Positions 56,488-63,989 of a stretch of DNA of 64,000 nucleotides are shown here, piece after piece. How positions within the stretch are numbered: the stretch's first letter is position 1; every line of letters starts with the position of its first letter. The notes below the pieces were generated by a model. It saw only the letters and a list, made by a program, of their open reading frames with translations. It made no database searches and was not told where the DNA came from. A program made the translations under genes and the position numbers. The stretch is from Polaribacter butkevichii (GTDB taxonomy: Bacteria; Bacteroidota; Bacteroidia; Flavobacteriales; Flavobacteriaceae): contig NZ_CP150661.1 of assembly GCF_038024105.1 (NCBI RefSeq), forward strand, positions 3,067,501 to 3,131,500. Reading direction: 5' to 3'.

Positions 56488-56568
56488 ATGTTAAATAACA
56501 ATTATACTCGTTTCTATTTTTACTTTTACTTTTTTAGTAAGAGAGGAGACTTTGTATCATGTTGTTAA
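56488..56568 (+). CDS. pheL: Phe/Tyr-rich leader peptide of the pheA operon (26 aa)
   Basis: The ORF MLNNNYTRFYFYFYFFSK runs to a stop at 56566-56568. Nine of residues 6-16 or nearby are Phe or Tyr, with eight consecutive codons (56512-56535) reading Phe-Tyr-Phe-Tyr-Phe-Tyr-Phe-Phe. It follows a strong promoter and precedes an antiterminator/terminator pair and the genes for Phe and Tyr synthesis. This is what ribosome-mediated attenuation requires: when charged tRNA-Phe or tRNA-Tyr is scarce, the ribosome stalls there. The symbol is given by analogy with the enterobacterial leader; the peptide is not homologous. Confidence 0.88.
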   Translation: MLNNNYTRFYFYFYFFSKRGDFVSCC

Positions 56569-56619
56569 CTAACATTCATATCATATAAAGTCTCGAATTT
56601 CATTCGAGGCTTTTTTTTT
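56546..56619 (+). promoter_or_regulatory. Transcription attenuator of the pheA operon
   Basis: Segment 2 (GAGACTTTGTAT, 56546-56557) pairs with segment 3 (ATATAAAGTCTC, 56583-56594), 11 Watson-Crick pairs and one G-U. Segment 3 alternatively contributes AGTCTCGAA (56589-56597) to a terminator stem with TTCGAGGCT (56603-56611), followed by nine T. Segment 2 begins 10 bases after the Phe/Tyr codons and lies inside the leader ORF. Stalling therefore exposes it and allows antitermination; completing the leader covers it and allows termination. Confidence 0.9.
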
Positions 56620-56636
56620 GACATTATTTGAAATTA

Positions 56637-57461
56637 ATGAATAAAATTATAGCCATACAGGGAGCCGAAGGCTCAAACCACCATAAAGTTGCACGCGATT
56701 TTTATGGAACATCAATAGACTTAAAAGAATGCATGTCTTTTGATGTCTTGGTAGATAGTTTGTTAGACAACTCTGCAGATTTGGGTATTATGGCTTTAGA
56801 GAACACTATTGCAGGTTCTATTATACCTAATTATGCTTTAATAGATCAAAATAATCTTCATATTATAGGAGAAGAATATTTAAATATTCATCACCATTTA
56901 ATGGCTTTAAAAGGTCAGGGAATAGAAGGCATAAAAGAAGTTTGGTCGCATCCAATGGCATTGTTGCAATGTAAAGAGTTCTTTAAAAAACATCCGCATA
57001 TTAAATTAGTAGAAGATGTAGATACGGCAGAAGTTGCCAAAAGAATATCTAAAGAAAACTTAATAGGTATTGCAGCAATTGCACCAAAAATTGCGGCAGA
57101 AATTTTTAATTTAGAAGTGATAGAAGATAAACTTCAAACCATTAAAGATAACTCTACTCGTTTTGTAATAGTACAAACAGAAGAGCCAGCAGTTAATGAA
57201 GCTGTTAATAAAGCATCCTTAAAATTTCAATTGAGTCATAAAAGAGGAAGTTTAGCCACAATCTTAAATGTAATGAGCGATTGCAAGCTAAACTTAACCA
57301 AAATACAATCTTTACCAGTTATAGAAACACCTTGGAAATATTCCTTTTTTGTAGATGTAACTTTTGAAGCATATAAAGATTACGAAAAAGCACAAGCTAT
57401 TATAGAAATAATGGCAGAAGAGTTCAAGATTTTAGGAACTTATAAAAACGGTAGAAAATAA
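56637..57461 (+). CDS. pheA: Prephenate dehydratase
   Basis: The enzyme converts prephenate to phenylpyruvate for phenylalanine synthesis. The frame opens at TTG 56628; ATG 56637 (MNKIIAIQGAEGS) is the better start. The catalytic domain shows ALENTIAGSI and the essential STRFVIV block, and the C-terminal ACT domain has KRGSLATILNVM and TKIQSLP where enterobacterial enzymes have GALV and ESRP, a common variation in Bacteroidota. It is a stand-alone dehydratase without a chorismate mutase part, that activity being encoded three genes downstream. First gene after the attenuator. Confidence 0.95.
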   Translation: MNKIIAIQGAEGSNHHKVARDFYGTSIDLKECMSFDVLVDSLLDNSADLGIMALENTIAGSIIPNYALIDQNNLHIIGEEYLNIHHHLMALKGQGIEGIKEVWSHPMALLQCKEFFKKHPHIKLVEDVDTAEVAKRISKENLIGIAAIAPKIAAEIFNLEVIEDKLQTIKDNSTRFVIVQTEEPAVNEAVNKASLKFQLSHKRGSLATILNVMSDCKLNLTKIQSLPVIETPWKYSFFVDVTFEAYKDYEKAQAIIEIMAEEFKILGTYKNGRK

Positions 57462-57471
57462 CACAGTTATT

Positions 57472-58614
57472 ATGATTAAACCAGCCAAAAGATTAGATAC
57501 AGTTCAAGAATACTATTTCTCTAAAAAATTAAGAGAAGTAAGGGGTTTAGCAGCAGCAGGAAAACCAATTATCAATATGGGAATTGGGTCTCCAGATTTG
57601 CAACCACCAACTACGGTTTTAGAAGCAATTCAGGGTAGTTTAGGAGATGCCAGTGCGCATAAATATCAATCTTATCAAGGATTGCCAGAATTAAGAAATG
57701 CTATTGCTGCTTTTTACAAAAACAAGTTTTCTGTAGAGTCAAATCCAGAAAATGAAGTATTGCCTTTAATGGGAAGTAAAGAAGGGATTATGCATATATC
57801 TATGGCTTTTTTAAACGAAGGCGATAAAGTATTAATTCCGAATCCTGGGTATCCAACCTATACTTCTGTAACGAAGTTGGTGGGCGCAGAACCACTTTTT
57901 TATAATTTAAGTGATGCAACTAATTGGCAACCAAATTTTGAAGAATTAGAAGCACAAGATTTAACAGATGTAAAAATTATGTGGGTAAATTATCCGCACA
58001 TGCCAACAGGTACAAACGCAACTTTAGAAACATTTAAAAAGTTGATTGCTTTTGGGAAAAAGCATCATATTTTAATTATTAATGACAATCCGTATAGTTT
58101 TATTTTAAACGATAATCCTATTAGTATTTTACAAGTAGAAGGTGCAAAAGACATTGCTTTAGAACTAAATTCTTTAAGTAAGACTTTTAATATGGCAGGT
58201 TGGAGAGTTGGAATGGTTATCGGAAAAGAATCTTACATCAACGAGATCTTAAAAGTAAAATCTAATATGGATTCTGGTATGTTTTACGGAATTCAAAAAG
58301 GAGCCATAGAAGCATTACAATTATCAGACGATTGGTTTTTAGCACAAAATAAAATATACCAAGAACGTAGAAACTTAATTTGGCAATTGGCTGACAAATT
58401 AGATGCTGTTTATAATAAAAACTCCACAGGATTGTTTGTTTGGGCAAAAATACCAGCAGGTAAAAAATCTGAAGAAGTAACAGATTCAGTTTTATACGAT
58501 TATGATATTTTTATTACACCAGGAACCATTTTTGGTTCTCAAGGAGAAGGATACATTCGTTTTTCATTATGTGTAACAACAGATATTATTAAAGAAGCAA
58601 TTTCAAGGCTATAA
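57472..58614 (+). CDS. Class I/II PLP aminotransferase, probable aromatic aminotransferase
   Basis: Fold type I features are all visible: NMGIGSPDLQPP, YQSYQGLPELRNAI, NPGYPTYTS, MWVNYPHMPTG, INDNPYSFI and PLP-lysine Lys237 in LSKTFNMAGWRVG. The position between pheA and tyrA suggests transamination of phenylpyruvate and hydroxyphenylpyruvate, the last steps to Phe and Tyr. Aspartate aminotransferase-like activity cannot be ruled out. Starts 10 bp after pheA. Confidence 0.88.
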   Translation: MIKPAKRLDTVQEYYFSKKLREVRGLAAAGKPIINMGIGSPDLQPPTTVLEAIQGSLGDASAHKYQSYQGLPELRNAIAAFYKNKFSVESNPENEVLPLMGSKEGIMHISMAFLNEGDKVLIPNPGYPTYTSVTKLVGAEPLFYNLSDATNWQPNFEELEAQDLTDVKIMWVNYPHMPTGTNATLETFKKLIAFGKKHHILIINDNPYSFILNDNPISILQVEGAKDIALELNSLSKTFNMAGWRVGMVIGKESYINEILKVKSNMDSGMFYGIQKGAIEALQLSDDWFLAQNKIYQERRNLIWQLADKLDAVYNKNSTGLFVWAKIPAGKKSEEVTDSVLYDYDIFITPGTIFGSQGEGYIRFSLCVTTDIIKEAISRL

Positions 58615-58676
58615 GCTATAAGCAATAAGCTTTAAACTCTGGGCATAAAGCCTAAAGCATAAGGCATAAAGCAAAA
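58609..58676 (+). repeat. Degenerate ATAAAGC-type short repeat
   Basis: Six imperfect copies of the unit [TAC]ATAA[AG]GC or TAAAGC run through the 66-bp gap between the aminotransferase gene and tyrA, starting at the stop codon. No ORF or terminator accompanies them. Confidence 0.5.
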
Positions 58677-58680
58677 ATAA

Positions 58681-59532
58681 ATGAAAAATATATACATGAT
58701 TGGTATTGGTTTAATAGGCGGTAGTTTTGCTATCGATATTAAAAAAAACAATCCAGATGTTGTAATTCACGGAATTAGTAGAAAAGACGAAACCTTAAAT
58801 AAGGCATTAGAATTAAACCTAATTGATAAGAAGGCAACTTTAGACGATATCGAAAATGCAGACTTGGTAATTGTGTCTATTCCGGTAGATGCTACCGTAA
58901 AATTATTGCCAACAATTTTAGATAAAATTTCTGATGATGGTTTGGTAATTGATGCTGGATCCACAAAAGAAGAAATTTGTAAGGTGGTTGAACATCATCC
59001 AAAAAGAAGAAATTTTTTAGCATGTCATCCTATTGCAGGAACAGAAAATTCTGGGCCAACAGCGGCTATATCCGGCTTATACGTTGGAAAAACGAACATT
59101 ATCTGCGAAGTAGAAAAGACAACTTTTAAATTGCAAGAAAAAGCATTAAAGCTTTTTATGGACATTGGAATGCGTATTCGTTACATGGATCCGGTTTCTC
59201 ATGACAAGCATATTGCGTATGTTTCGCACCTATCTCACATAAGTTCATTTATGTTAGGTAAAACAGTAATAAATAAAGCAAAAAATGAACGCGATATTTT
59301 CGATATGGCAGGTTCTGGTTTTGCATCCACAGTTCGTTTGGCAAAAAGTTCGCCGGCAATGTGGACACCAATTTTTAAACAAAATAAAGAAAACGTAATA
59401 GAAACGTTAGAAGAATACATCAACAATTTACAACAATTTAAAGAGTTGATGCAAAAAGATGATTTCTCTGAAATTTTTAACGAAATGGAGAACACAAATT
59501 ATATAAAACAAATTTTAAACGGCATAAAATAA
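58681..59532 (+). CDS. tyrA: Prephenate dehydrogenase
   Basis: This enzyme makes 4-hydroxyphenylpyruvate from prephenate. The nucleotide-binding motif GIGLIGGSFA opens the protein. SIPVDAT, DAGSTKEEI, CHPIAGTENSGP and the catalytic-region histidine block SHDKHIAYVSHLSH follow in the order of the family. The length (283 aa) is that of a monofunctional, non-fused enzyme. Part of the attenuated Phe/Tyr operon. Confidence 0.94.
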   Translation: MKNIYMIGIGLIGGSFAIDIKKNNPDVVIHGISRKDETLNKALELNLIDKKATLDDIENADLVIVSIPVDATVKLLPTILDKISDDGLVIDAGSTKEEICKVVEHHPKRRNFLACHPIAGTENSGPTAAISGLYVGKTNIICEVEKTTFKLQEKALKLFMDIGMRIRYMDPVSHDKHIAYVSHLSHISSFMLGKTVINKAKNERDIFDMAGSGFASTVRLAKSSPAMWTPIFKQNKENVIETLEEYINNLQQFKELMQKDDFSEIFNEMENTNYIKQILNGIK

Positions 59533-59553
59533 TAAGCCACAACAAGTAGAAAA

Positions 59554-60636
59554 ATGGAGAATACAAAAGAATTAAGAACATGGTTGGACGATATGAAATT
59601 AAATCATCCACTAGTAATAGCAGGGCCTTGTAGTGCAGAAACCGAAGAACAGGTTTTAAAAATTGCACACGAACTAAAAGATTCTGATGTAAGCTATTTT
59701 AGAGCTGGAATATGGAAACCAAGAACAAGACCAGGAATGTTTGAAGGTGTTGGAGAAATTGGTTTAAGATGGTTAAAGAAAGTAAAAGAAGAAACAGGTA
59801 TGAAAACCTGTACAGAAGTAGCAAACGCTGCACACGTTAAATTAGCAATTGAAAACGATGTTGATTTATTATGGATTGGTGCACGTTCTACAGTATCACC
59901 TTTTATTATGCAAGAAATTGCAGACGCATTAGCAGGTACAGATAAAATTGTATTAGTAAAAAATCCAGTAAATCCAGATTTAGCTTTATGGTTAGGTGGT
60001 ATCGAAAGATTATATACTGCAGGTATTAAAAATCTTGGAGCAATTCACAGAGGATTTTCAACATACGAAAAATCAAAATATAGAAACACACCAGAATGGC
60101 AATTAGCTATTGAGTTTCAAAATAAATTTCCAGATTTACCTTTAATCAACGATCCTTCTCACATTACAGGTAAGAGAGACATGATTTTTGATGTTTGTCA
60201 AACAGCCTTAGATTTAAACTTCGATGGTTTAATGATAGAAACTCATTTCGATCCAGAAAATGCTTGGTCAGATGCTGCACAACAAGTAACGCCAGATGCT
60301 TTAAAGCAAATAATGCAAGACTTAAAAGTTAAAAAGGAAACTGAAACTGCAGTTAGTTACAGAGAGCCTTTAGAAAACTTAAGAGCTCAAATTAATGTAG
60401 TAGACGATCAGTTAATCGATTTATTAGGTAAAAGAATGCAAGTTGCAGACAAAATAGGTCAATTAAAGAAAGATCAAAACGTAGCTGTTTTACAATCACG
60501 TCGTTGGAACGAGATTTTAGGAAACATGGTTATAGAAGGTAGTAGTAAAGGTCTAAGTGAAGAATTTGTTTTAAAAATGTTTAAAGCAATTCACCAAGAA
60601 TCTATCAATCATCAAGAAAAAATTATCAACGCATAA
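59554..60636 (+). CDS. Bifunctional DAHP synthase and chorismate mutase
   Basis: The N-terminal 260 or so residues are a DAHP synthase of the KDPG-aldolase-like type (VIAGPCSAE, FRAGIWKPRTRPG, GARSTVSPF, KNPVNPD, INDPSHITGKR, MIETHFDP). The C-terminal 90 are an AroQ chorismate mutase (LRAQINVVDDQLIDLLGKRM, Arg and Lys at the usual sites). The protein starts and ends the route to prephenate: phosphoenolpyruvate plus erythrose-4-phosphate to DAHP, and chorismate to prephenate. The mutase domain is at the C terminus, unlike the Bacillus arrangement with an N-terminal mutase. Last gene of the operon. Confidence 0.94.
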   Translation: MENTKELRTWLDDMKLNHPLVIAGPCSAETEEQVLKIAHELKDSDVSYFRAGIWKPRTRPGMFEGVGEIGLRWLKKVKEETGMKTCTEVANAAHVKLAIENDVDLLWIGARSTVSPFIMQEIADALAGTDKIVLVKNPVNPDLALWLGGIERLYTAGIKNLGAIHRGFSTYEKSKYRNTPEWQLAIEFQNKFPDLPLINDPSHITGKRDMIFDVCQTALDLNFDGLMIETHFDPENAWSDAAQQVTPDALKQIMQDLKVKKETETAVSYREPLENLRAQINVVDDQLIDLLGKRMQVADKIGQLKKDQNVAVLQSRRWNEILGNMVIEGSSKGLSEEFVLKMFKAIHQESINHQEKIINA

Positions 60637-60662
60637 TTTTTTTAAGCATACATATTTATTTA

Positions 60663-60701
60663 AAATACCTTCAAGTTTTATAATTTGAAGGTATTTTTTT
60701 T
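60663..60701 (+). terminator. Rho-independent terminator of the Phe/Tyr operon
   Basis: AAATACCTTCAA and TTTGAAGGTATTT form a long stem with an 8-10 base loop and run into eight T. Confidence 0.9.
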
Positions 60702-60799
60702 GGGCGTTACCAAGCAAAAAGGCTTGGTCAGGCTTTCGCACTCGCTTTTTTTGTAGAAAAACAAAAAAGAGCTTAAACAATTGCTCAATCCTTAACGCG
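60702..60799. repeat. Structured intergenic repeat element (GGGCGTTA ... TAACGC)
   Basis: The ends GCGTTA (60704-60709) and TAACGC (60793-60798) are complementary and enclose two hairpins, CCAAGC/GCTTGG and a long GC-TTTTTTTGT/ACAAAAAA-GAGC arm, with GGCTTTCGC between them. From memory, elements with the frame GGGCGTTA...GG(T/C)CGGGCT...TAACGC are scattered between genes in many flavobacterial genomes; I cannot verify the match here. It begins directly after the operon terminator. Confidence 0.6.
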
Positions 60800-60852
60800 T
60801 AGTGCAAGCTTAAAAAACATTCTCATTACAAAAAACTTGTCATTATAATCGT

Positions 60853-60942
60853 GTCATTTCGACGATAGGAGAAACCCCATAACAGTGATAAGTCAAACAC
60901 AATCAAACTTTATGTGATTCTTCTTTCTGTGTTTGAAATGAC
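60853..60942. repeat. Second intergenic repeat with GTCATTTC/GAAATGAC ends
   Basis: GTCATTTC (60853-60860) and GAAATGAC (60935-60942) are exact inverted ends about 90 bp apart, and the interior begins GACGATAGGAGAAA. I recall similar GTCATTTCGACGAAGGAGAAATC sequences as common repeats in this family. No transposase or ORF is inside. Confidence 0.5.
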
Positions 60943-61046
60943 AAACTATACATAATCAAAGAAAAAGTAGTTTTTAAATTGATGAACACCTATCAATTTC
61001 AACCCAATTTTTCTTAAATCAATTTTAATTCTGCATCTTTGTACTA

Positions 61047-62012
61047 ATGACAGGAATCGTTTATAAATCTACCGGAAGTTGGTATCAAGTAAAAGCTGAA
61101 AACGGAGAATTTTACAAATGTAGAATTAAAGGAAAATTCAGAATTAAAGACATCAAAAGCACCAACCCAATTGCGGTTGGTGATAAAGTGGTGTTCGATT
61201 TAGAGAAAAAGAATGATGAAGAAACAGGCGTCATTAAAAAGATTTTAGATAGAGATAATTTTATTGTTCGTAAATCTGTAAACCTTTCTAAGCAAACACA
61301 TATTATTGCAGCCAATATAGATCAAGTTTTTTTACTAATTACCATAAATAATCCACCCACTTTTACCACTTTTATAGATCGTTTTTTAGTTGCAACAAGA
61401 GCGTATAGAATAGATACTATATTGGTTTTTAATAAAATAGATTCTTACGAGTTAGAAGAACGTGCAGAGATTCTGTATTTAAAAGATATTTACGAAGCTA
61501 TTGGATATAGATGCGTTGAGGTTTCCTCTACTCAGCATAAAAATGTAGATACTATTAAAGATATGATGATTGGTAAAACCTCTATGTTTGTTGGGCATTC
61601 TGGTGTTGGTAAATCTACTTTAGTAAACGCTATAGAGCCTTCTTTAAATTTAAAAACCAAAGAAATTTCAGATCAACACAACCAAGGAAAACATACTACT
61701 ACCTTTGCAGAAATGTTCGATTTAAGTTTCGATGCAAGAATTATAGATACACCAGGTATTAAAGGTTTTGGAGTTGTAGATATTGATAAATACGAATTAG
61801 GTGATTATTTTCCTGAGTTTTTTGCCTTAAAAGAACATTGTAAATTCAATAACTGTATTCATACCAAAGAACCACAATGTGCTGTAAAAGAAGCCTTAGA
61901 AGAAGAAAAAATTTCTTGGTCTCGTTATAAAAGTTACCTTCAAATTTTAAGTGGAGATGAAGATAAAGAGCATTTTAGAACCGATGTTTGGAACGAAGAA
62001 GATAATGAATAA
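61047..62012 (+). CDS. rsgA: Ribosome small-subunit GTPase A
   Basis: RsgA checks maturation of the 30S ribosomal subunit. An N-terminal OB fold (GDKVVFDLE) is followed by a circularly permuted GTPase: NKID first, then GHSGVGKSTLVNAI (P-loop Lys189) and DTPGIKGFG. A C-terminal zinc site follows, C-x4-C-x-H-x5-C (CKFNNCIHTKEPQC). The length (321 aa) is normal. It is the first of a compact plus-strand group with dtd (3 bp) and a TatD-family gene (5 bp). Confidence 0.96.
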   Translation: MTGIVYKSTGSWYQVKAENGEFYKCRIKGKFRIKDIKSTNPIAVGDKVVFDLEKKNDEETGVIKKILDRDNFIVRKSVNLSKQTHIIAANIDQVFLLITINNPPTFTTFIDRFLVATRAYRIDTILVFNKIDSYELEERAEILYLKDIYEAIGYRCVEVSSTQHKNVDTIKDMMIGKTSMFVGHSGVGKSTLVNAIEPSLNLKTKEISDQHNQGKHTTTFAEMFDLSFDARIIDTPGIKGFGVVDIDKYELGDYFPEFFALKEHCKFNNCIHTKEPQCAVKEALEEEKISWSRYKSYLQILSGDEDKEHFRTDVWNEEDNE

Positions 62013-62015
62013 GTC

Positions 62016-62468
62016 ATGAGAATTGTAATTCAACGTGTATCTGAAGCAAGTGTAAGCATAGAGAACCATAAAGTTGCAGAAATACAAAGCGGACTTTTAG
62101 TTTTATTAGGTATTGTAGAAGATGATGATCAGGAAGACATTAATTACTTGGTAAGAAAAACAGCTAACCTACGCATCTTTAACGATGAAAATGAAGTAAT
62201 GAATAAATCGCTTATAGACATTGCAGGAGAAGTAATTGTAGTAAGTCAGTTTACATTGCAAGCAGCTACCAAAAAAGGAAATAGACCAAGTTATATTAAA
62301 GCCGCAAAACCAGATATTGCCATACCATTGTATACCAATTTTGTACAAACTTTAGAAAAAGAAATTGGTAAAAAAGTACAAACCGGTCAGTTTGGTGCAG
62401 ATATGCAAGTAGCTTTGGTTAATGATGGTCCCGTTACTATTATCATAGATTCTAAAAATAAAGAGTAA
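62016..62468 (+). CDS. dtd: D-aminoacyl-tRNA deacylase
   Basis: It recycles tRNAs mischarged with D-amino acids. MRIVIQRVSEASV at the start, the SQFTL motif in VVSQFTLQA and VNDGPVTI near the end are diagnostic, and 150 residues is the standard length. It lies 3 bp after rsgA, so the two are likely cotranscribed. Confidence 0.97.
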   Translation: MRIVIQRVSEASVSIENHKVAEIQSGLLVLLGIVEDDDQEDINYLVRKTANLRIFNDENEVMNKSLIDIAGEVIVVSQFTLQAATKKGNRPSYIKAAKPDIAIPLYTNFVQTLEKEIGKKVQTGQFGADMQVALVNDGPVTIIIDSKNKE

Positions 62469-62473
62469 CTTTT

Positions 62474-63142
62474 ATGCTTTTTTTAGATGTGCATACACAT
62501 AAAATATATTCTAATGAGAATGTGTTTTCAATAGTAAATACATACCCAAATAGCACTAGTTTTTCCCAACCATTTTCAATCGGAATTCATCCTTGGTTTA
62601 TAAACCAAGAAACTTTAAAAGAAGAACTTTTATTTGTAGAACATCAGCTGCAAAAAGATAACTGTTTTGCCGTTGGCGAATGTGGTTTAGACAAACTATC
62701 AAAAACTGATTTGGACATTCAAAAAGATGTCTTTAAAAAGCAGGTGGCTCTTTCAGAGAAATACCAAAAACCTATAATAATTCATTGTGTAAGAGCACAT
62801 CAAGAAATTATAGCAATTAAAAAAGAGGTAAACCCCAAACAAGTTTGGATTTTACATGGTTTTCATAAAAGTAAACAATTGGCAGAAAACTGTATAAAAA
62901 ACGGATTGATGCTTTCGTTTGGTGCAGCTTTTATCAAAAACAAAAAATTACAAGAAACTTTTTTAGCACTTCCGTTGTCATCAATAGTATTAGAAACAGA
63001 TGATAATGAAATTGATATATCAGAAATTTATAAAAAAGCATCAGAAATAAAAAATATTTCGGTTGAAAATCTTCAACAAAAAATAACACAAAATTTCATC
63101 AATTTGATACCTCAAGCGCAGAGAGGTTTTAATGATTTATAG
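62474..63142 (+). CDS. TatD-family metal-dependent hydrolase
   Basis: The amidohydrolase-like barrel shows DVHTHK at the start (first metal histidines), GECGLDK, FKKQVALSEKYQKPIIIHCVRAH and VLETDDNE near the end, matching TatD proteins, which are metal-dependent DNases or related hydrolases. At 222 residues it is shorter than the usual 255-265, lacking the middle insertions. The last ten residues (PQAQRGFNDL) overlap the left arm of an inverted repeat at 63112-63171, so the C terminus may have been reshaped by that element. Confidence 0.88.
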   Translation: MLFLDVHTHKIYSNENVFSIVNTYPNSTSFSQPFSIGIHPWFINQETLKEELLFVEHQLQKDNCFAVGECGLDKLSKTDLDIQKDVFKKQVALSEKYQKPIIIHCVRAHQEIIAIKKEVNPKQVWILHGFHKSKQLAENCIKNGLMLSFGAAFIKNKKLQETFLALPLSSIVLETDDNEIDISEIYKKASEIKNISVENLQQKITQNFINLIPQAQRGFNDL

Positions 63143-63171
63143 AATTTTAATGAGGTCTCCACTGCGCTTGA
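63112..63171. repeat. Inverted repeat spanning the tatD-like stop codon
   Basis: TCAAGCGCAG (63112-63121) and CTGCGCTTGA (63162-63171) are perfect 10-bp inverted copies 40 bp apart. The left arm is coding and the right arm lies in the gap before tcdA. The right part, GTCTCCACTGCGCTTGACC, resembles part of the GTCATTTC-type intergenic repeat. Confidence 0.5.
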
Positions 63172-63199
63172 CCAGACATAAATAATATATAAAAGTAAT

Positions 63200-63919
63200 A
63201 TGAGTTGGTTAGAACGTACTGAATTATTAGTGCAAAAAGAAGGGTTAGAAAAACTTAAAAAAGCCAATATTTTAGTAGTTGGTTTAGGGGGTGTGGGGTC
63301 TTATGCTGCAGAATTTATTGCAAGAGCAGGAGTACAAAAAATGACGATTGTAGATGGTGATGTTTTTGATGAAACCAATAAAAACCGTCAATTAACAGCT
63401 TTAGATTCTACCATCGGAAAATCGAAAGCAAGGGTTTTGGCAGCAAGGTTAATAGATATAAATCCAGAAATTGAGTTAACAGTTTTAGAAGAGTTTTTAT
63501 CGCCAGAAAGAGCCTTTGAAATTGTAACAAAAGAGTTTGATTATGTTTTAGATTGCATTGATAGTATTACACCTAAAGTAAATTTGATTGTAGCGGCAAG
63601 AAGAAAAAAAGTAAAAATAATTTCTTCTATGGGAGCAGGTGGTAAATTAGATGCTACCAAAGTAAAAATAAAAGACATTGCTAATACTAAAAATTGTACA
63701 ATGGCACGTGTGTTAAGAAAGCGATTAAAAGAACGTAAGGTAAATAAAGGTGTAAAAGCGGTGTATTCTGAAGAAATGCAAATTTCTAAAAGTGTAAAAA
63801 GAACCGACGGAACTCATTTTAAGAAATCGTATTATGGTACTATAAGCTATATGCCAGCACTTTTTGGTCTACAAGCAGCAGCTTTTGTAGTTAATTTTAT
63901 CATAAATAGAAAAAAATAG
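63200..63919 (+). CDS. tcdA: tRNA threonylcarbamoyladenosine dehydratase
   Basis: This E1/ThiF-like enzyme activates t6A37 of tRNA to form cyclic t6A. The nucleotide-binding motif VVGLGGVGSYAAEF, DGDVFDETNKNRQ and DCIDSITPKVNLI are typical, and there is no C-terminal catalytic cysteine segment as in MoeB or ThiF. The length (239 aa) and the SMGAGGKLDATKVKI and GTISYMPALFGLQAA segments point to TcdA rather than HesA/MoeB. Confidence 0.92.
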   Translation: MSWLERTELLVQKEGLEKLKKANILVVGLGGVGSYAAEFIARAGVQKMTIVDGDVFDETNKNRQLTALDSTIGKSKARVLAARLIDINPEIELTVLEEFLSPERAFEIVTKEFDYVLDCIDSITPKVNLIVAARRKKVKIISSMGAGGKLDATKVKIKDIANTKNCTMARVLRKRLKERKVNKGVKAVYSEEMQISKSVKRTDGTHFKKSYYGTISYMPALFGLQAAAFVVNFIINRKK

Positions 63920-63941
63920 TTTCCAAGGAAAATAAATGTTG

Positions 63942-63949
63942 TATATTTG
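63942..63949 (+). promoter_or_regulatory. Putative -7 box for the gene at the window edge
   Basis: TATATTTG, a perfect TAnnTTTG match, lies about 40 bases before ATG 63990. No clear TTG is found at the normal distance upstream. Confidence 0.5.
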
Positions 63950-63989
63950 CCATGGGAAATAAAATAATATCCATTAAATTTAAAATAAC

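Noticed and set aside
60853-60942. Complete MITE with target-site duplication
   Set aside because: The 8-bp ends are inverted, but no convincing direct repeats flank them, so I report it only as a repeat.
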